Positions 51,301-63,484 of a DNA stretch of 64,000 nucleotides are shown piece after piece. The stretch lies in NCBI GenBank assembly GCA_035041965.1, contig JAPYMA010000193.1:186001-250000 (forward strand). Reading direction: 5' to 3'. The notes under the pieces are model-generated. The model searched no databases, was not told the DNA's origin, and saw nothing but the letters and a program-made list of their open reading frames with translations. This DNA is from Anisakis pegreffii. Lineage: Eukaryota > Nematoda > Chromadorea > Rhabditida > Anisakidae. Positions within the stretch are counted from its first letter, which is position 1. Every line of letters starts with the position of its first letter. The translations under genes and the position numbers were made by a program.

Positions 51301-52525
51301 TAGGGTTTGCAAAATCCCGATGATTTTTCAATCCCGGGATCGGTTTCTGATCCCATGATAATCCCAGGATCGAACAATTATTGAAATATCGATGCGGGAC
51401 ATGTTTAAACATCTTTTTTTCGAACCAATGTGTTCATTATTTATCATAAGTGAGCTAATTCAACAAATTATTGAACAAATCCGAGGAACTAAGTATTCAA
51501 ATTCAAATTAATATTGCATATAATGATGCCAATGACATGCCGCAAGGGCGTACTGCATATTATATGCTAAGGTATCTTGTCATCTCAGGTCTAAGCTAAT
51601 AACAGTACACTTGCATGTGAATATGGAATTCTTGATTTTCAAACACTTATTTGCACTGCTTCAAATCCATTTTCTCGCAGTATTAACGTCAGGTGAATCC
51701 TGCCATTTCGGAAATTTCAATTTTTTACGGAAGAAATGCACCGCATGAATTATATCTTTTGAATTTTGGAATAATTAAAAGTTTATATATAAAGGTTAAA
51801 AAATATCCGCAATGGATTTTCACCGAACCATCGAGCACTTACATATTTGATAATTGCGATTAAAATCATGCAAATGTACTTGATATTCAAGTTTAAGATC
51901 CTTTCGAATGGGACAATGTCCCTCACTTCGACAGTGAATTCTCACTATGAGTGAACTCAGTGAGAATTAACATACATTTCGATCGGATGAAAGTTTTCCA
52001 AATAGCGAGTTAAAAAGACTTGCAGTCTTTAGAACATGCATTTGAATCAACAAATGGAAAAAAATGCATTTCTAAGAAGCCGAAAAAATCGCGTTAGAGG
52101 AAACGACTCAAAATTTCGTTGAAATTTGTTGCTCTTGGTTCTTATTGGAAAATGTGATTATCTCTGTTAGTCTATTACATAGAAATGCATCCAGATGAGA
52201 GTGATATAAACCAATGAAGAGCAGAATAATCAGTTGAATATTCAATCAAATGTTACGTAAAAGTTCATCGAGCTGTCGTTGATCATGTCATTCGTCCAAT
52301 TTGCGTCTATTTCCTCAGCTATTCATCAATCATAGAGGGCAAACAACAAAGATGACTGCATACGAATGAGATGGGAATGATGAAGGCATGCTTCAAGATG
52401 AACATACTATCAAAATTCACCTAAATTGACCCGTTTTATCAAATCCCGAGATCCCGGGATTTTTCAAGACATAGATCCCGGGATCGGGATCAGAACTGAA
52501 ATCCCGGGATCCCGCGCAAACCCTA
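51301..52525. mobile_element. Non-autonomous inverted-repeat DNA element with CCCGGGATC ends
   Basis: The left end TAGGGTTTGC (51301) is matched exactly by the inverted right end GCAAACCCTA (to 52525). Both subterminal zones are dense in ATCCCGGGATC palindromes (51316-51365 and 52445-52512), separated by about 1.1 kb of AT-rich DNA with no transposase. Terminal repeats of this style occur in non-autonomous hAT-type elements, but I find no 8-bp target duplication. A TA duplication is possible if TA is counted as the target. Confidence 0.7.
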
Positions 52526-52540
52526 GGAGACGTAGCTATT

Positions 52541-53740
52541 TTATTAAAGCCACCTCAACTAGCGTAATGGTACTCATTGACATGCACTGTATCACTATAG
52601 ATCAATAGATATTATGCATTACTATAGAAGAATGGGTTTGATATATTCAAGCCTGGCGTCTTCTCAGGTTCGCCCACTAACATATTGATTTTTATACACT
52701 ATTGGATTGAGCAGAACCTCTGAATTCTGAAAAACATAATTTTGCCGAGAAATTCTGCCTCTGCGAAGAGGTACGGCTATGTTACTGATGCCATAGGGGT
52801 TACTACATTCAAGCCTACCGTACTCTCAGCTTTGACCAGTAACATATCAATTTCTTCATACCATTCGATCGAGCAGAATCTCTGCATTCAGAAAAATATA
52901 TATTTTGTTGGGCGATTCTGCTTAGTCGAGGAGATATAGCTATTTTATTAAAGCTATCGCAACTAGAGCTGAGGTACTCATCGATATACATTTGGTCACT
53001 ATAGATCAATTCGTTACTATAGAAATATGGGTACATTCAAGCCTACTGTCTTCTCAAGTTTGCCCGGAAACATATTCAAATTTGTATATCATTCGATTGG
53101 GCGGAATCTCTGCTTTCAGAAAAATATATATCTTGTTGGGCGATTTTGCTTAGTTGAGGAGATATAGCTATTTTATCAAAGCTATCTCACCTGGCGCTGA
53201 GGTGCTCATTGATATGCATTTGATCGCTATAGATCAATTCGTTACTATAGAAATATGGGTACATTCAAGCCTACTGTCTTCTCAAGTTTGCCCGGAAACG
53301 TATCCAATTTTGTATGTCGTTCGATTAGAGAGAACCTCTGCTTTCGAGAGGTGAAGAGAATGTAGTTAAATTTTGCCCCTGCAAGAAGATATGGCTATTT
53401 TTCTGTTGCAATAGGGGATGGCACATTTTCCTGATGCTACAAATGTGGGTACATCGAAGCCTACTGATTTTCTCAAGTTTGCCCGGAAACATACTCAAAT
53501 TTGTATATCATTCGATTGGGCGGAATCTCTGCTTTCAGAAAAATATATATCCTGTTGGGCGATTTTGCTTAGTTGAGGAGATATAGCTATTTTATCAAAG
53601 CTATCTCACCTGGAGCTGAGGTGCTCATTCATATGCATTTGATCACTATAGATCAACTCGTTACTATAGAAATGTGGGTACATTCAAGCCTACTGTCTTC
53701 TCAAGTTTGCCCGGAAACATATTCAAATTTGTATATCATT
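52541..53740 (+). repeat. Diverged tandem array, older units
   Basis: Marker words such as ATCACTATAGATCAAT recur near 52585, 52990, 53222 and 53641, and TATAGCTATTTTAT.AAAGC recurs in the same order. Spacings of about 405, 230 and 419 bp show a compound unit made of two related halves. Confidence 0.75.
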
Positions 53741-53748
53741 CGATTGGG

Positions 53749-53988
53749 CGATCGAATGAGGCAAAGAAATTTATATGTTACCGGGCAAAGCTGAGGGTAC
53801 TGGTACCTTGAAGATTTTTACGTCTATATTGCTGTATTAATGTATAACATTGATCATTCAATGCACATTGTATCACTATAGATCAATGTTATACATTAAT
53901 ACAGCAATATAGGCGTAAAAATCTTCAAGGTACCAGTACCCTCAGCTTTGCCCGGTAACATATAAATTTCTTTGCCCATTCGATTGCT
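53749..53988. repeat. Long palindrome, ~107-bp arms, 25-bp loop
   Basis: Left arm 53749-53855 and right arm 53881-53988 pair over almost their whole length (for example GGTACTGGTACCTTGAAGAT with ATCTTCAAGGTACCAGTACC). It sits at the switch between the diverged units and the regular 403-bp units. Confidence 0.9.
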
Positions 53989-55080
53989 CAGAATCTCTAC
54001 TTTCAGAGAAACATATATTTTGTCGAGCGATTTTGCTTTCTTGGGGAGACAGGGCTATTTACTTAATGAAATGGGGTTTGCCATCTTCGAGCCTACCGTC
54101 TCCTCAAGCATGCCCAATAACATTTAAATATTTGTACATCAATCGATCCATCAGAATCTCTAAATTCAGAAAAGCATATATCTTTCCGAGTGATTTTGCT
54201 TTCTTGAAGGGATATAGCTATTTTTCTAAAGCCATCTCAATTAGCGCAGAGGAACTCATTCAATGCACATTGTATCACTATAGGTCAATGTTATACATTA
54301 ATACAGCAATATAGGCGTTAAAATCTTCAAGGTACCAGTACCCTCAGCTTTGCCCGGTAACATATAAATTTCTTTGCACCATTCGATTGCTCAGAATCTC
54401 TACTTTCAGAGAAACATATATTTTGTCGAGCGATTTTGCTTTCTTGGAGAGATATGGCTATTTATTTAATGAAATGCGGTTTGCCATCTTCGAGCCTACC
54501 GTCTCCTCAAGCTTGCCCAATAACATATAAATATTTGTACATCAATCGATCCAGCAGAATCTCTAGATTCAGAAAAGCATATATCTTTTCAAGTGATTTT
54601 GCTTTCTTGAAGGGATATAGCTATTTTTCTAAAGCCATCTCAATTAGCGCAGAGGCACTCATTCAATGCACATTGTATCACTATAGGTCAATGTTATACA
54701 TTAATACAGCAATATAGGCGTTAAAATCTTCAAGGTACCAGTACCCTCAGCTTTGCCCGGTAACATATAAATTTCTTTGCCCCATTCGATTGCTCAGAAT
54801 CTCTACTTTCAGAAAAACATATATTTTGTCGAGCGATTTTGCTTTCTTGGGGAGATATGGCTATTTTCTTAATGAAATGCGGTTTGCCATCTTCGAGCCT
54901 ACCGTCTCCTCAAGCTTGTCCAATAACATATAAATATTTGTACATCAATCGATCCAGCAGAATCTCTAGATTCAGAAAAGCATATATCTTTTCAAGTGAT
55001 TTTGCTTTCTTGAAGGGATATAGCTATTTTTCTAAAGCCATCTCAATTAGCGCAGAGGCACTCATTCAATGCACATTTAA
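53855..55080 (+). repeat. Tandem array of three ~403-bp units
   Basis: The word CATTCAATGCACATTG recurs at about 53855, 54257, 54660 and 55063, with long near-identical stretches between. Each unit contains the right-arm sequence of the palindrome. Similar 93-codon frames in each unit (54033, 54436, 54839) start at TTG and are explained by the repeat identity, not by selection on a protein. Confidence 0.9.
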
Positions 55081-55119
55081 GGTGTTTCTGAAATTGCATT
55101 TTTGGACTAATATTGCCAA

Positions 55120-56215
55120 ATTTTGTCATAGTTTATAATTTGAGCACTCATATGATAACTTGAGTAATAGAAAGGCAGGTAGCATTCCTCGGATTGCTCT
55201 CATACCTTGCGTAGACAGAGACAAGGTCTGAGTTAAGCTTCACTTATCAATAACTTGATTTGTCTTCAAACTTATTTTGAGTTGAACGAAAACGATTGCA
55301 GCTCGCTTGATTCTGTTTCGTGTTCTTTCAGAATGTGTTCATGTTGTTTTGTTTCGGATTGTCCGTTTGGATGTATCCATTGAAATCCCGTTTTTATGTA
55401 AATATTTGTTTGATTGTTCTGTTGCTGTTGCCGTTGTGTATACATACATGAGCATGAAATATATATGGGCATTGGATATACAGGCATGAAATATGTTAAT
55501 TTGATGATGTTAATTGTTGTTTATATTAATTTGTTTGATTGTCCTGTTGCCGTGATTATTTCGTTTTGTTGTTGAGGTGATGATTATTTCGTGTTTTCGT
55601 GTCTTCATCACTTTGTTCATCCTCTCGTTGTTCATTACCGTGTTTTTCATGCTGTCGCACCAGGCATAATGAGGGGAAGTATTGCTAGGCATGATTTAGT
55701 GGCGTTCCATGATTGAGACAGAATCACAAAATGCGTAGAGAACCCTGCACAAATTATTCGGATGCAATTGGACGTCACATGATTGGGACAGGCTCATGTT
55801 TGATGCTCTTACCTGGACATAAGCTCATAACTTTGCTGAGATTTGGATAAATTTGAAAGTATCAATGGTGCGTGGCGCGACAGCTGTATTAAATGTTTTT
55901 CCACGTATTACCACACATTACACCGAAATCGCTTGAAAGGATCGACGAGTACCTGTTTAGAATTGTAATGACGGCAGCTATTGGTTGTGATCTTACCACG
56001 ATTGTTTGCCTTGCAGGTAGAAAGAAAAACATGAAACTGAAAGGATTTTTGAAATATCAATTTGGGAAGCAATTTTAAATATGTGCTAATGCAAGAAACT
56101 GCTAATGATATAGCAAAATATGACTGAAATAACAAATAATAGATTGAGGGACATTTCATGAGAAGATCGTCACACATATCTTAAAGCGTAGTAAAACAAA
56201 TCTGGAGGAATGAAT
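55120..56215 (+). repeat. Diverged ~1 kb duplication, copy 2
   Basis: Partner of 48170-48960, about 7.2 kb away in the same orientation. It has an extra ~300 bp relative to copy 1 near its middle, with short internal repeats (TTTGTTTGATTGT.CTGTTG). Confidence 0.75.
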
Positions 56216-57268
56216 TAGATTGTGTCGAATATAGGAGGTTTCGAACACACTATTTGTGATCTGTCACTTATAACATAATATTAACATAAATAATAAATTA
56301 GCACTGAACGTTCCTTGCTCATATAAATGTGTGTGACCGTTTCTGATTTTTCAACTCTTTCTGTCCGTGCTCCATTCGTTACGTTTTCGTTGAGAGCGAC
56401 CATGGCTAACTACCGTAAGTTGTGGGCGTGGCTAATTACTGTAGTCATTCAACCCCGGAGGTACTGCTTCCATTGGTTGCCACAGCTGTGGGCGTGGCTG
56501 ATTACCGTATTTATTCAACCCTGTTGATACTACTACCGTTGGATACATTATACCTGTATCAATCAATGTGTAGAAGAGGTTAGCAATATCAGCAGGTCAG
56601 CAACATGAAAAGACTTGGTAACCCTATTAACACCACAGCAATATACAGATCGTTTTGTAGTGATACAACGAATTCAAACGAGCACAATTGCGCTATTTGA
56701 AAAATCTTCAAGAAATTAGCTCCATCTCTTCATGTAAGGAAAACCGCCATCCAATCTATCTGTTTTTCTGAATCTGGAATTTCTGAGGAATCGAATGGTG
56801 TTGAGAAATTACGTTCGAATCCTTGAAATGAACTGGTCAAGTTGAAGCGATTGCTGTTAAGTTGTTCTCCATTCATCAATTCTATTTTGAGGTTAACGCC
56901 GACATATGAAATGCCGAAATATGCCGGATGTGTCTTATAGGCTTATTCAGGGTAGCGTCTCACCACTCTCAAACCTTATTTCAATTTTAGCACTACAGTT
57001 TCTTTAAATCGAGCCACTTTTCTCATTTACTGTTAGTTCAGCCGCATCACTGTTTCGCTTTCCTTCATAATATCTCCTACGAATGTGTTGTGTGCTAGAT
57101 TCAAATGAACATTAAACAAGCAAATTGGCACAACCCGACCAAGTTGTTCATTGAAGAGAATATCGCATGTAGTGCTGCTGCATCAACTTATGAGTTGCTA
57201 TGAAAATCAAAGAACAAGAGCATTTGTGGTAACACTTTCCACCATATAGTCGAATTTTTGATGGGTCT
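56216..57268. other. Spacer with one short tandem duplication
   Basis: A ~66-bp unit (GTGGGCGTGGCT...TTCAACCC) is repeated twice at about 56420-56525. No gene seen in the rest. Confidence 0.45.
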
Positions 57269-57456
57269 ACGACAATTGACCAAGCGACATCTGCCAACAC
57301 GACGTTTCGCCAAAAAAAGTTGGTCACACAAACTTCGTCTAGGTTCAACGTAAGCGTAGCCTCAGCGTAAGCCTAAGCGTTCGCGAACGAAGTTTGTGTG
57401 ACCGACTTTTTTTGGCGAAACATCGTGTTGGCAGATGTCGCTTGGTCAATTGTCGT
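57269..57456. repeat. Near-perfect inverted repeat, 70-bp arms, 48-bp loop
   Basis: Arms 57269-57338 and 57387-57456 are reverse complements with only two mismatches in 70 (for example CCAAGCGACATCTGCCAACA with TGTTGGCAGATGTCGCTTGG). The loop contains TAAGCCTAAGC. It ends 123 bp before the UBA3 start codon. Confidence 0.95.
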
Positions 57457-57567
57457 GTTCCCATTTTTGATTGTTCGAGTCAGCAGCCTTCTGAGATTGC
57501 GTTCGACTTTGATCAGTTTCACTGAAATGGTTGTGGAATTTCGGATACTAGAGGGGTGACTTTTTCA

Positions 57568-57579
57568 GGTTTTCTATTG
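57568..57579 (+). promoter_or_regulatory. SL-like acceptor and short leader of UBA3
   Basis: GACTTTTTCAG ends at about 57568, a few bases before ATG 57580. It is a good 3' splice site with no obvious upstream cis donor, as expected for a trans-spliced nematode mRNA. Confidence 0.5.
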
Positions 57580-60500
57580 ATGGACGACGTATCCGTTGAC
57601 AAAGATCGGGATAATCGATGGCGGGATATGCACCGATTTACAGATCGTAAATCTGCATTTGCACATCCTGCGTTTGAACCAGGTGTTCAGGTATAACGTT
57701 TAGGTTTCTATATTCATACACTTCAGATCCAAATACACAGCACTTCTCTTGAAGGCACGTGTTAATGATGAATAAACAAATAACTTTCGGTATCGTTGCT
57801 GATAACGGGCGCAACCTCGCCATCACAGATGCTTGTGTGCTCATACGCTTCTCACGTAAGCCTAAGCCTATGCGTTAGGCTCATCACTGGGCTAAGCTTA
57901 AGTCTAAGCTTAAACATACTCCTGATTTGACTTCGAATTGCATATCTACATATGGCGCAAAGCGGTAATCTAAGCACTTGCGCACAGGAGCGCCCGTTAT
58001 CAGCAAAAGTGTTTAACTTTCTTTCAAATTGCGATAATATGGAATTGAAGAGCAGTTTAATGTAGCTGTATTCTTTGCTATCGTTAGGTGAACTTACTGA
58101 AAGCTGTCTTTTATGTCGCGCTTTTTACACGTAAAGGAGCCGACGAAACATTAGAAGCCCTGTGAACGTACAAGAAATTAATTTTAATCCGTTTCGGACA
58201 GGTTTTCACATCTTCAAACGTTCTTCTTTACGATAAAAGTTGTTGGGCTTAGGTCGAATGCAGCAGGAAGTTGTTGAGTTCATGGCGAAGATACCCATAC
58301 CTTCCCTTTGTTACCGAAATTGTGATAAAGGGTTGTTTCAGTTTCAAATAATCATGTTTTCAGAATTTAGTTGCAGTGCATAATTGTCGTGTTCTGGTGG
58401 TGGGAGCTGGTGGTTTGGGCTGCGAACTGCTTAAAGATTTGGTTAGGGAGCATTTATATTCATGATGACAAAACGTCATATTGTCAGTTGTTTCATTTTC
58501 TTCTTATCTTGCTCTATGGTTGTCGATTTTTCAGGCTTTAAGTGGATTTCGTAAGTTACAAGTGATTGATATGGATACTATTGAATTGTCGAATCTTAAT
58601 CGTCAATTTCTTTTCCGGTTTGTTGCTCTGCAATAATTAGTTGCATCAAACCATTTCTAATTAGGTCAAATAATTATTATCATGTTTGATATAAATGATT
58701 GTAACACCTCACCTTCCCATTTATTCGCTCTCTCACGTCAGTAAACATCATATCTCCAAGATCGTTTAAATATCACGCGGCTATAGGAAGTTTTCAGCTT
58801 CTACTTATGAAAATAATGCGAAGAGAATTATCTAATATTAGACTCTTTCGAACTGCTCCATAACCACGTTGCCTGGCTGCACACCGGTATCTTCAGCTGT
58901 TCATCACCCGCTTTCCTCCTCACTTTCAATTTCCAACCTATTTTCACCTCCTTCCTGAAGGTGTAATGGCCATTACTAGAAGAATAGTACAAGATAATCG
59001 CTTTTTTTGGCACCATTGTTTACTTATAGTTTTTAAAAATATTGAGTCATGTTCGTTGAATATGTTTGATGTTTTGAGGGAAACTGACATCGGCAAATCA
59101 AAAGCGATTGTAGCAGCCGATTTTATACGGAAGCGTGTCCCAGACTGTGAAGTTATCGCGTTAGCTGTTACTCAAACATTACTATTCTTATCGCTTCGTT
59201 CATTCATGTATCTTGTAGAAGTTCAGGAAATATTTTTGCCATAAACCTGATCGGCTTTCTGTAATCTATTTTGCAAACTACATCAGTGTCTTCTACAACC
59301 GGTCATGACTCTTCTAAGACGTTTGTTCATCTAAATAAATTCAAAGAATATGCATATAACTCAATAATAACAGTCTTAATTTTCACTGTAGTAAGCATAC
59401 AAAATCTAAACATTGAAACAACTTTAGAGGGTACAACTTTGATAAAAGTCCATGAAAGGGCGGCCAATAGTACTCTAGTATAAATTATCGCAAAGAAAGA
59501 TGCTAAAAACATGCGAAATGAAGCATTGATTGAATGGGAGAAAAAAAAAACAAGAATAACATGAATAATGATAGTAAGAAAAAGCCTCAAAAAATTGATT
59601 GAGATGTTCAGATTGGTTGAGCCTAAGTGCTTAATTTTAAACTTTTTTGGTGGCCAAACAATTTAAAGAGGCAGTATCGTGTTGATATCTGAATTGAAAT
59701 AATTTCAGTCATAATTGTAAAATTCAAGACAAAAGCGACGATTTCTATCGTTCATTCGATATTGTCATTTGTGGTCTTGATTCGATTGTTGCGAGGCGAT
59801 GGCTAAACGCTAAATTGGTCTATATTTGGTTCATGTTTTCATTTCTTTCATAACAAACAAAATCGACCTGTTGCGCTTGCGTTCTTACAGTCGAACAAAG
59901 TCTATGTTGAAGTCGGAACTCACGTTGATTTGCTGGAGAACTTCATCATGAATGCTTCAGAATATTTTATTTTCAAGTATTTTCCTTCAATGATTTTCAT
60001 TTCGGATTGCAAAGTATATAGATGTGTAGAAGTGTTGCGTAGTCATACCAACTTCAACTGTTGTGAACTATACACACGTTAGTGCAGAAATTCCGAAAAT
60101 GTGTATCACTTATATGAGATATCTTATTTTTGTGAGCGATTTTGAAGGATTCATTCAGGTAAGCTTAGTGGAATTCGACAGCGATGGAAATCCGATGGGT
60201 ATAATTCCACTGATTGATGGAGGAACAGAAGGATTTAAAGGGAATTCACGAGTGATCCTACCTACAATGACTGCTTGCGTTGAGTGCACCATTGATCTCT
60301 ACCCCCCTCAGGTATGTGTTTAGCTCAATTACCAAAGTGCTCCTCAAATATTTTTCACATTCTCTTATTGTATTTTATTTTTTCATTATACGATTTGCAT
60401 ATACAAACTGAAGTATATTCACATATCTGTTTCCACTGAATTGAAGCATCTCATTAAGCTCAAGAACCTTTTGTAAAGGTCGAATAGGTAAGATATTGTT

Positions 60501-63484
60501 AGATTTTGTCCATCTTTCCATCACATTTTATTCAACTTTCTTAGGTTTCAGTGAATATCAAGAACTGTTTTTTTCGTATTCAGTCAAAGTTTTTACACTT
60601 ACGAGTAGGTTCTTTGAAATGGATCACAAGACAGAATATCATATCATTGCTTCAGTTTATATAAGCTTTCCTTGACACTCCTATAAAGATGTGAAGAATG
60701 GCACACCTTACATTCATTGAATGTTGAAAATTTTTTTGAATTTATTTATGTCGACATCTTACATGTTTGTAATGATAACGAGCATTGAATCCAGTTCTCT
60801 ATTGTATCTTATTTTAACCTGTAGAACATTTTATTTCGAACCGATATTTCGTTAAGATCTCAATAAATGTTCCGATTACTTCTTTAGTTACAGTACGTTA
60901 CACCGTCATCTTATTCTCATCACCAAATGATATTATTCATGGGAATGGGAAGGAATGGTAATGTTGCATATTAGATTTTCTAGGTTAACTATCCCTTATG
61001 CACATTGGCAAATACTCCTCGGCTTCCGGAGCACTGTGTGGAATATGTGAAAATGATTCAATGGGATACTGAAAAACCGTTCGACGGTAAATTTTTCTCG
61101 TTATTGAACGATTAAATTTTTCATATTTTTGTGGTGTTTCAGCCGTAGTTTATGAATTACATTTCATCTGGATATATTGCATAATTTTTATTTGTGATAA
61201 CCAAACTCTTCTTTTATCCGTAACTCTATAATCTGTGTCTATAATTGAATAGCTCTTTATTTATCCACCTAAGTGAATGCTTCGTTAATGAATGCTTTAT
61301 GTTCAATTCGCTTGTAGCATTGTTGAAAAAGAACACGTTTGTAGTCGTGATGTGATGTTTGCGTGGGATTGAACAAATTTACTTTTAGATTCTGTGGATT
61401 TTTCGATATTCTCAATTCATTGTTTTGTCAGCTGTTCATCCCAAATCTGCGACAGTAAACATGAAAAAAATTCATGAATAGTGTATGGTAACGTAAGCGT
61501 TTCAGGTGCAGCGTTGAATACGGACGATCCAGAGCATGTGGATTGGGTTTACAATGCTGCGTTGAAACGGGCTTCAAAATACGGTATTGAAGGTGTTAAT
61601 TTACGATTAACTCAAGGAGTTTTGAAACGAATTATACCCGCAGTTGCATCAACCAATGCTGTTATTGCAGGTTTGATTACTGTTAAATTATCTATGGCAG
61701 TTTTATTGTTCATTTAACATTGATTTGCTTAGCAGCAGGCTTCATTCTGTAGGGTTGAAAAATGTTTTTCAAAACGTTTTGGCAAAAATTCTCATTTGCA
61801 TTTAATGAGCAACAGACAACTCATCATTTGAGGGAAACTGTTATATCAATTAGATGTATGAATGAATATCCTGTAATTTTACTATTGTTGTTTCTCACTT
61901 CAGCTTCATGCGCTTTGGAGGCTGTCAAACTCGCATCGAAGTTAGTCATGATGAAACTTTTCTGGTTTATTTTTGATTAGGATTCACCGATTTTATGCGA
62001 ATTAGTTGCTGTTACATCTGATAATTCAAGTCATCAAAAAGATGGATAATTCCTTTTTGTTTTCTTTCAGCTGATCAAACTCGTGTAGTTATTTCTTATT
62101 TATTCACTTTGTCAAATGACTTCAAACCGTTTAGCATTTTTGAATTATCTTCACATAATATTTTGCCACTATTGAAATTAAGGAGGGCCAGTTATCGTTC
62201 GTTCCCATTTACTGATGTGTTCACAACCAAAATTTTTCTGCTCTAGCGTTCTTTAATATTCATATTCACATTCACCAATTTCAGTATTGCATGTCCGTTG
62301 TCAAATTATCTGAATTTTTCGAACATTGAAGGTGTTTTCATGGGAGTTGTGCAGTTAGATAAAAGGGTTTGTTTCATTCATTTTTAATTGCTCCATCAAT
62401 GATCAGTGTCCAGCTTTTGATTGTTTTGAAAGCTTCAAATACTTCCGTGAACTTTTTGCTTACCGCTGGAGCATTCTTCTGGCGATCTTTTTTGTGACAA
62501 TCTTCGCATTTTCTTTTGTGCAGTAGTCTTCTCCGGATTTGGCTGTCAACGTTTCTGATGTACTCGTTTATGACTACACTTAGTTGCCTCTGATTGTTTT
62601 TTCATGTTTGTTTCCTACTATTTTGCAGACCGATTGTATTGTTTGTAGTCAGCAAGCTCATTATGTGGATGTACCTTCGAAGCAAACTTTAGAATATTTT
62701 ATTCAAGCGATCATCAAAAAATTGTAAGTCTTCTGCTATGTTTTATAACGATAGTCAAGCATCTCCAGGCTATCGTATGAGAACAGTCAATTAAGAAATA
62801 TGATCAGATTTTAAGTGTATCATATAATTTATCATCGTTTAATGTTATCCACTCGGCAATATTGTTCGAGTTATTTCCGTTTGAAAACCTAATCATCATT
62901 TCACCTGGAATTTTTTCCTCGACGAATATTTCCATAAGTTAATGGTCGTCTTGCGTGGCATTACTTGATGATTTTGTGAGAATTGCAGTTAGATATTTGT
63001 TTTCAGTCAACTACATAATCCATCATTACAAACCGCAAAGAATAAGCTGTATATGAAAAGCGAATTGATTCCCGAGTTGACTAAGATCAGCGCTGCTAAT
63101 CTTTCGAAGACGTTCAAGGGTTATTGCATTTTTTTTTAATTCCGTAAAAATTTAAATAATTTCTTCTGTTTGGATTTCGTCACCGTCTAAGCTATGTTTA
63201 AAAGCCCGCCACGGAAAGTTGACGATGAACTTGAGAACGACGCATAAATTTGTAGGTGTGCTCGAAGCACGTTATTGCCCTTGTTTCTTTTCTCCAAAAA
63301 ACACCCAATCGAAGGAGAAATATCGATTAAGTGGAGAGAAGTGTTGCCATTTTACTGGAGTTATTCGACAACTGTATTTCATTTTATTATAGAATTGGGA
63401 TTATTTGACGGTGATGAAGTTTTGGTAGCGGACGAAACGCGTACACAGCCAATATCTTTGCGAATACGGATACACGATGAATGA
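57580..63484 (+). CDS. uba3: NEDD8-activating enzyme E1 catalytic subunit (UBA3)
   Basis: Thirteen exons join in phase to 433 residues: 57580-57690, 58364-58441, 58535-58617, 59079-59159, 59709-59817, 60159-60311, 60984-61086, 61506-61670, 61904-61940, 62285-62366, 62629-62723, 63007-63119, 63393-63484 (TGA). It adenylates NEDD8 with the APP-BP1/NAE1 partner and passes it to UBC12, feeding cullin neddylation. The nucleotide-binding loop GAGGLG is at residues 51-56, followed by [18 protein letters not shown]. The catalytic Cys is 211 in [16 protein letters not shown]. The Cys pairs CVEC (194, 197) and CIVC (337, 340) bind structural zinc. The end ([15 protein letters not shown]) is the ubiquitin-fold domain that recruits UBC12. 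Length matches family members (about 430-460). All key residues are intact. Confidence 0.97.
57796..58006 (+). mobile_element. 211-bp MITE with perfect 17-bp terminal inverted repeats, in UBA3 intron 1
   Basis: TTGCTGATAACGGGCGC (57796-57812) is the exact reverse complement of 57990-58006. The interior carries TAAGCCTAAGCCTA, i.e. two perfect GCCTAA units plus flanks. A degraded reverse-oriented relative is at 9387-9580. No transposase. Confidence 0.9.
60312..60983 (+). other. UBA3 intron 6
   Basis: About 670 bp of AT-rich sequence between in-phase exons. No embedded gene or repeat seen. Confidence 0.6.

Noticed and set aside
54033..55138. Three similar 93-99-codon frames
   Set aside because: They are the same position in three tandem units, start at TTG, and end where the repeat dictates.
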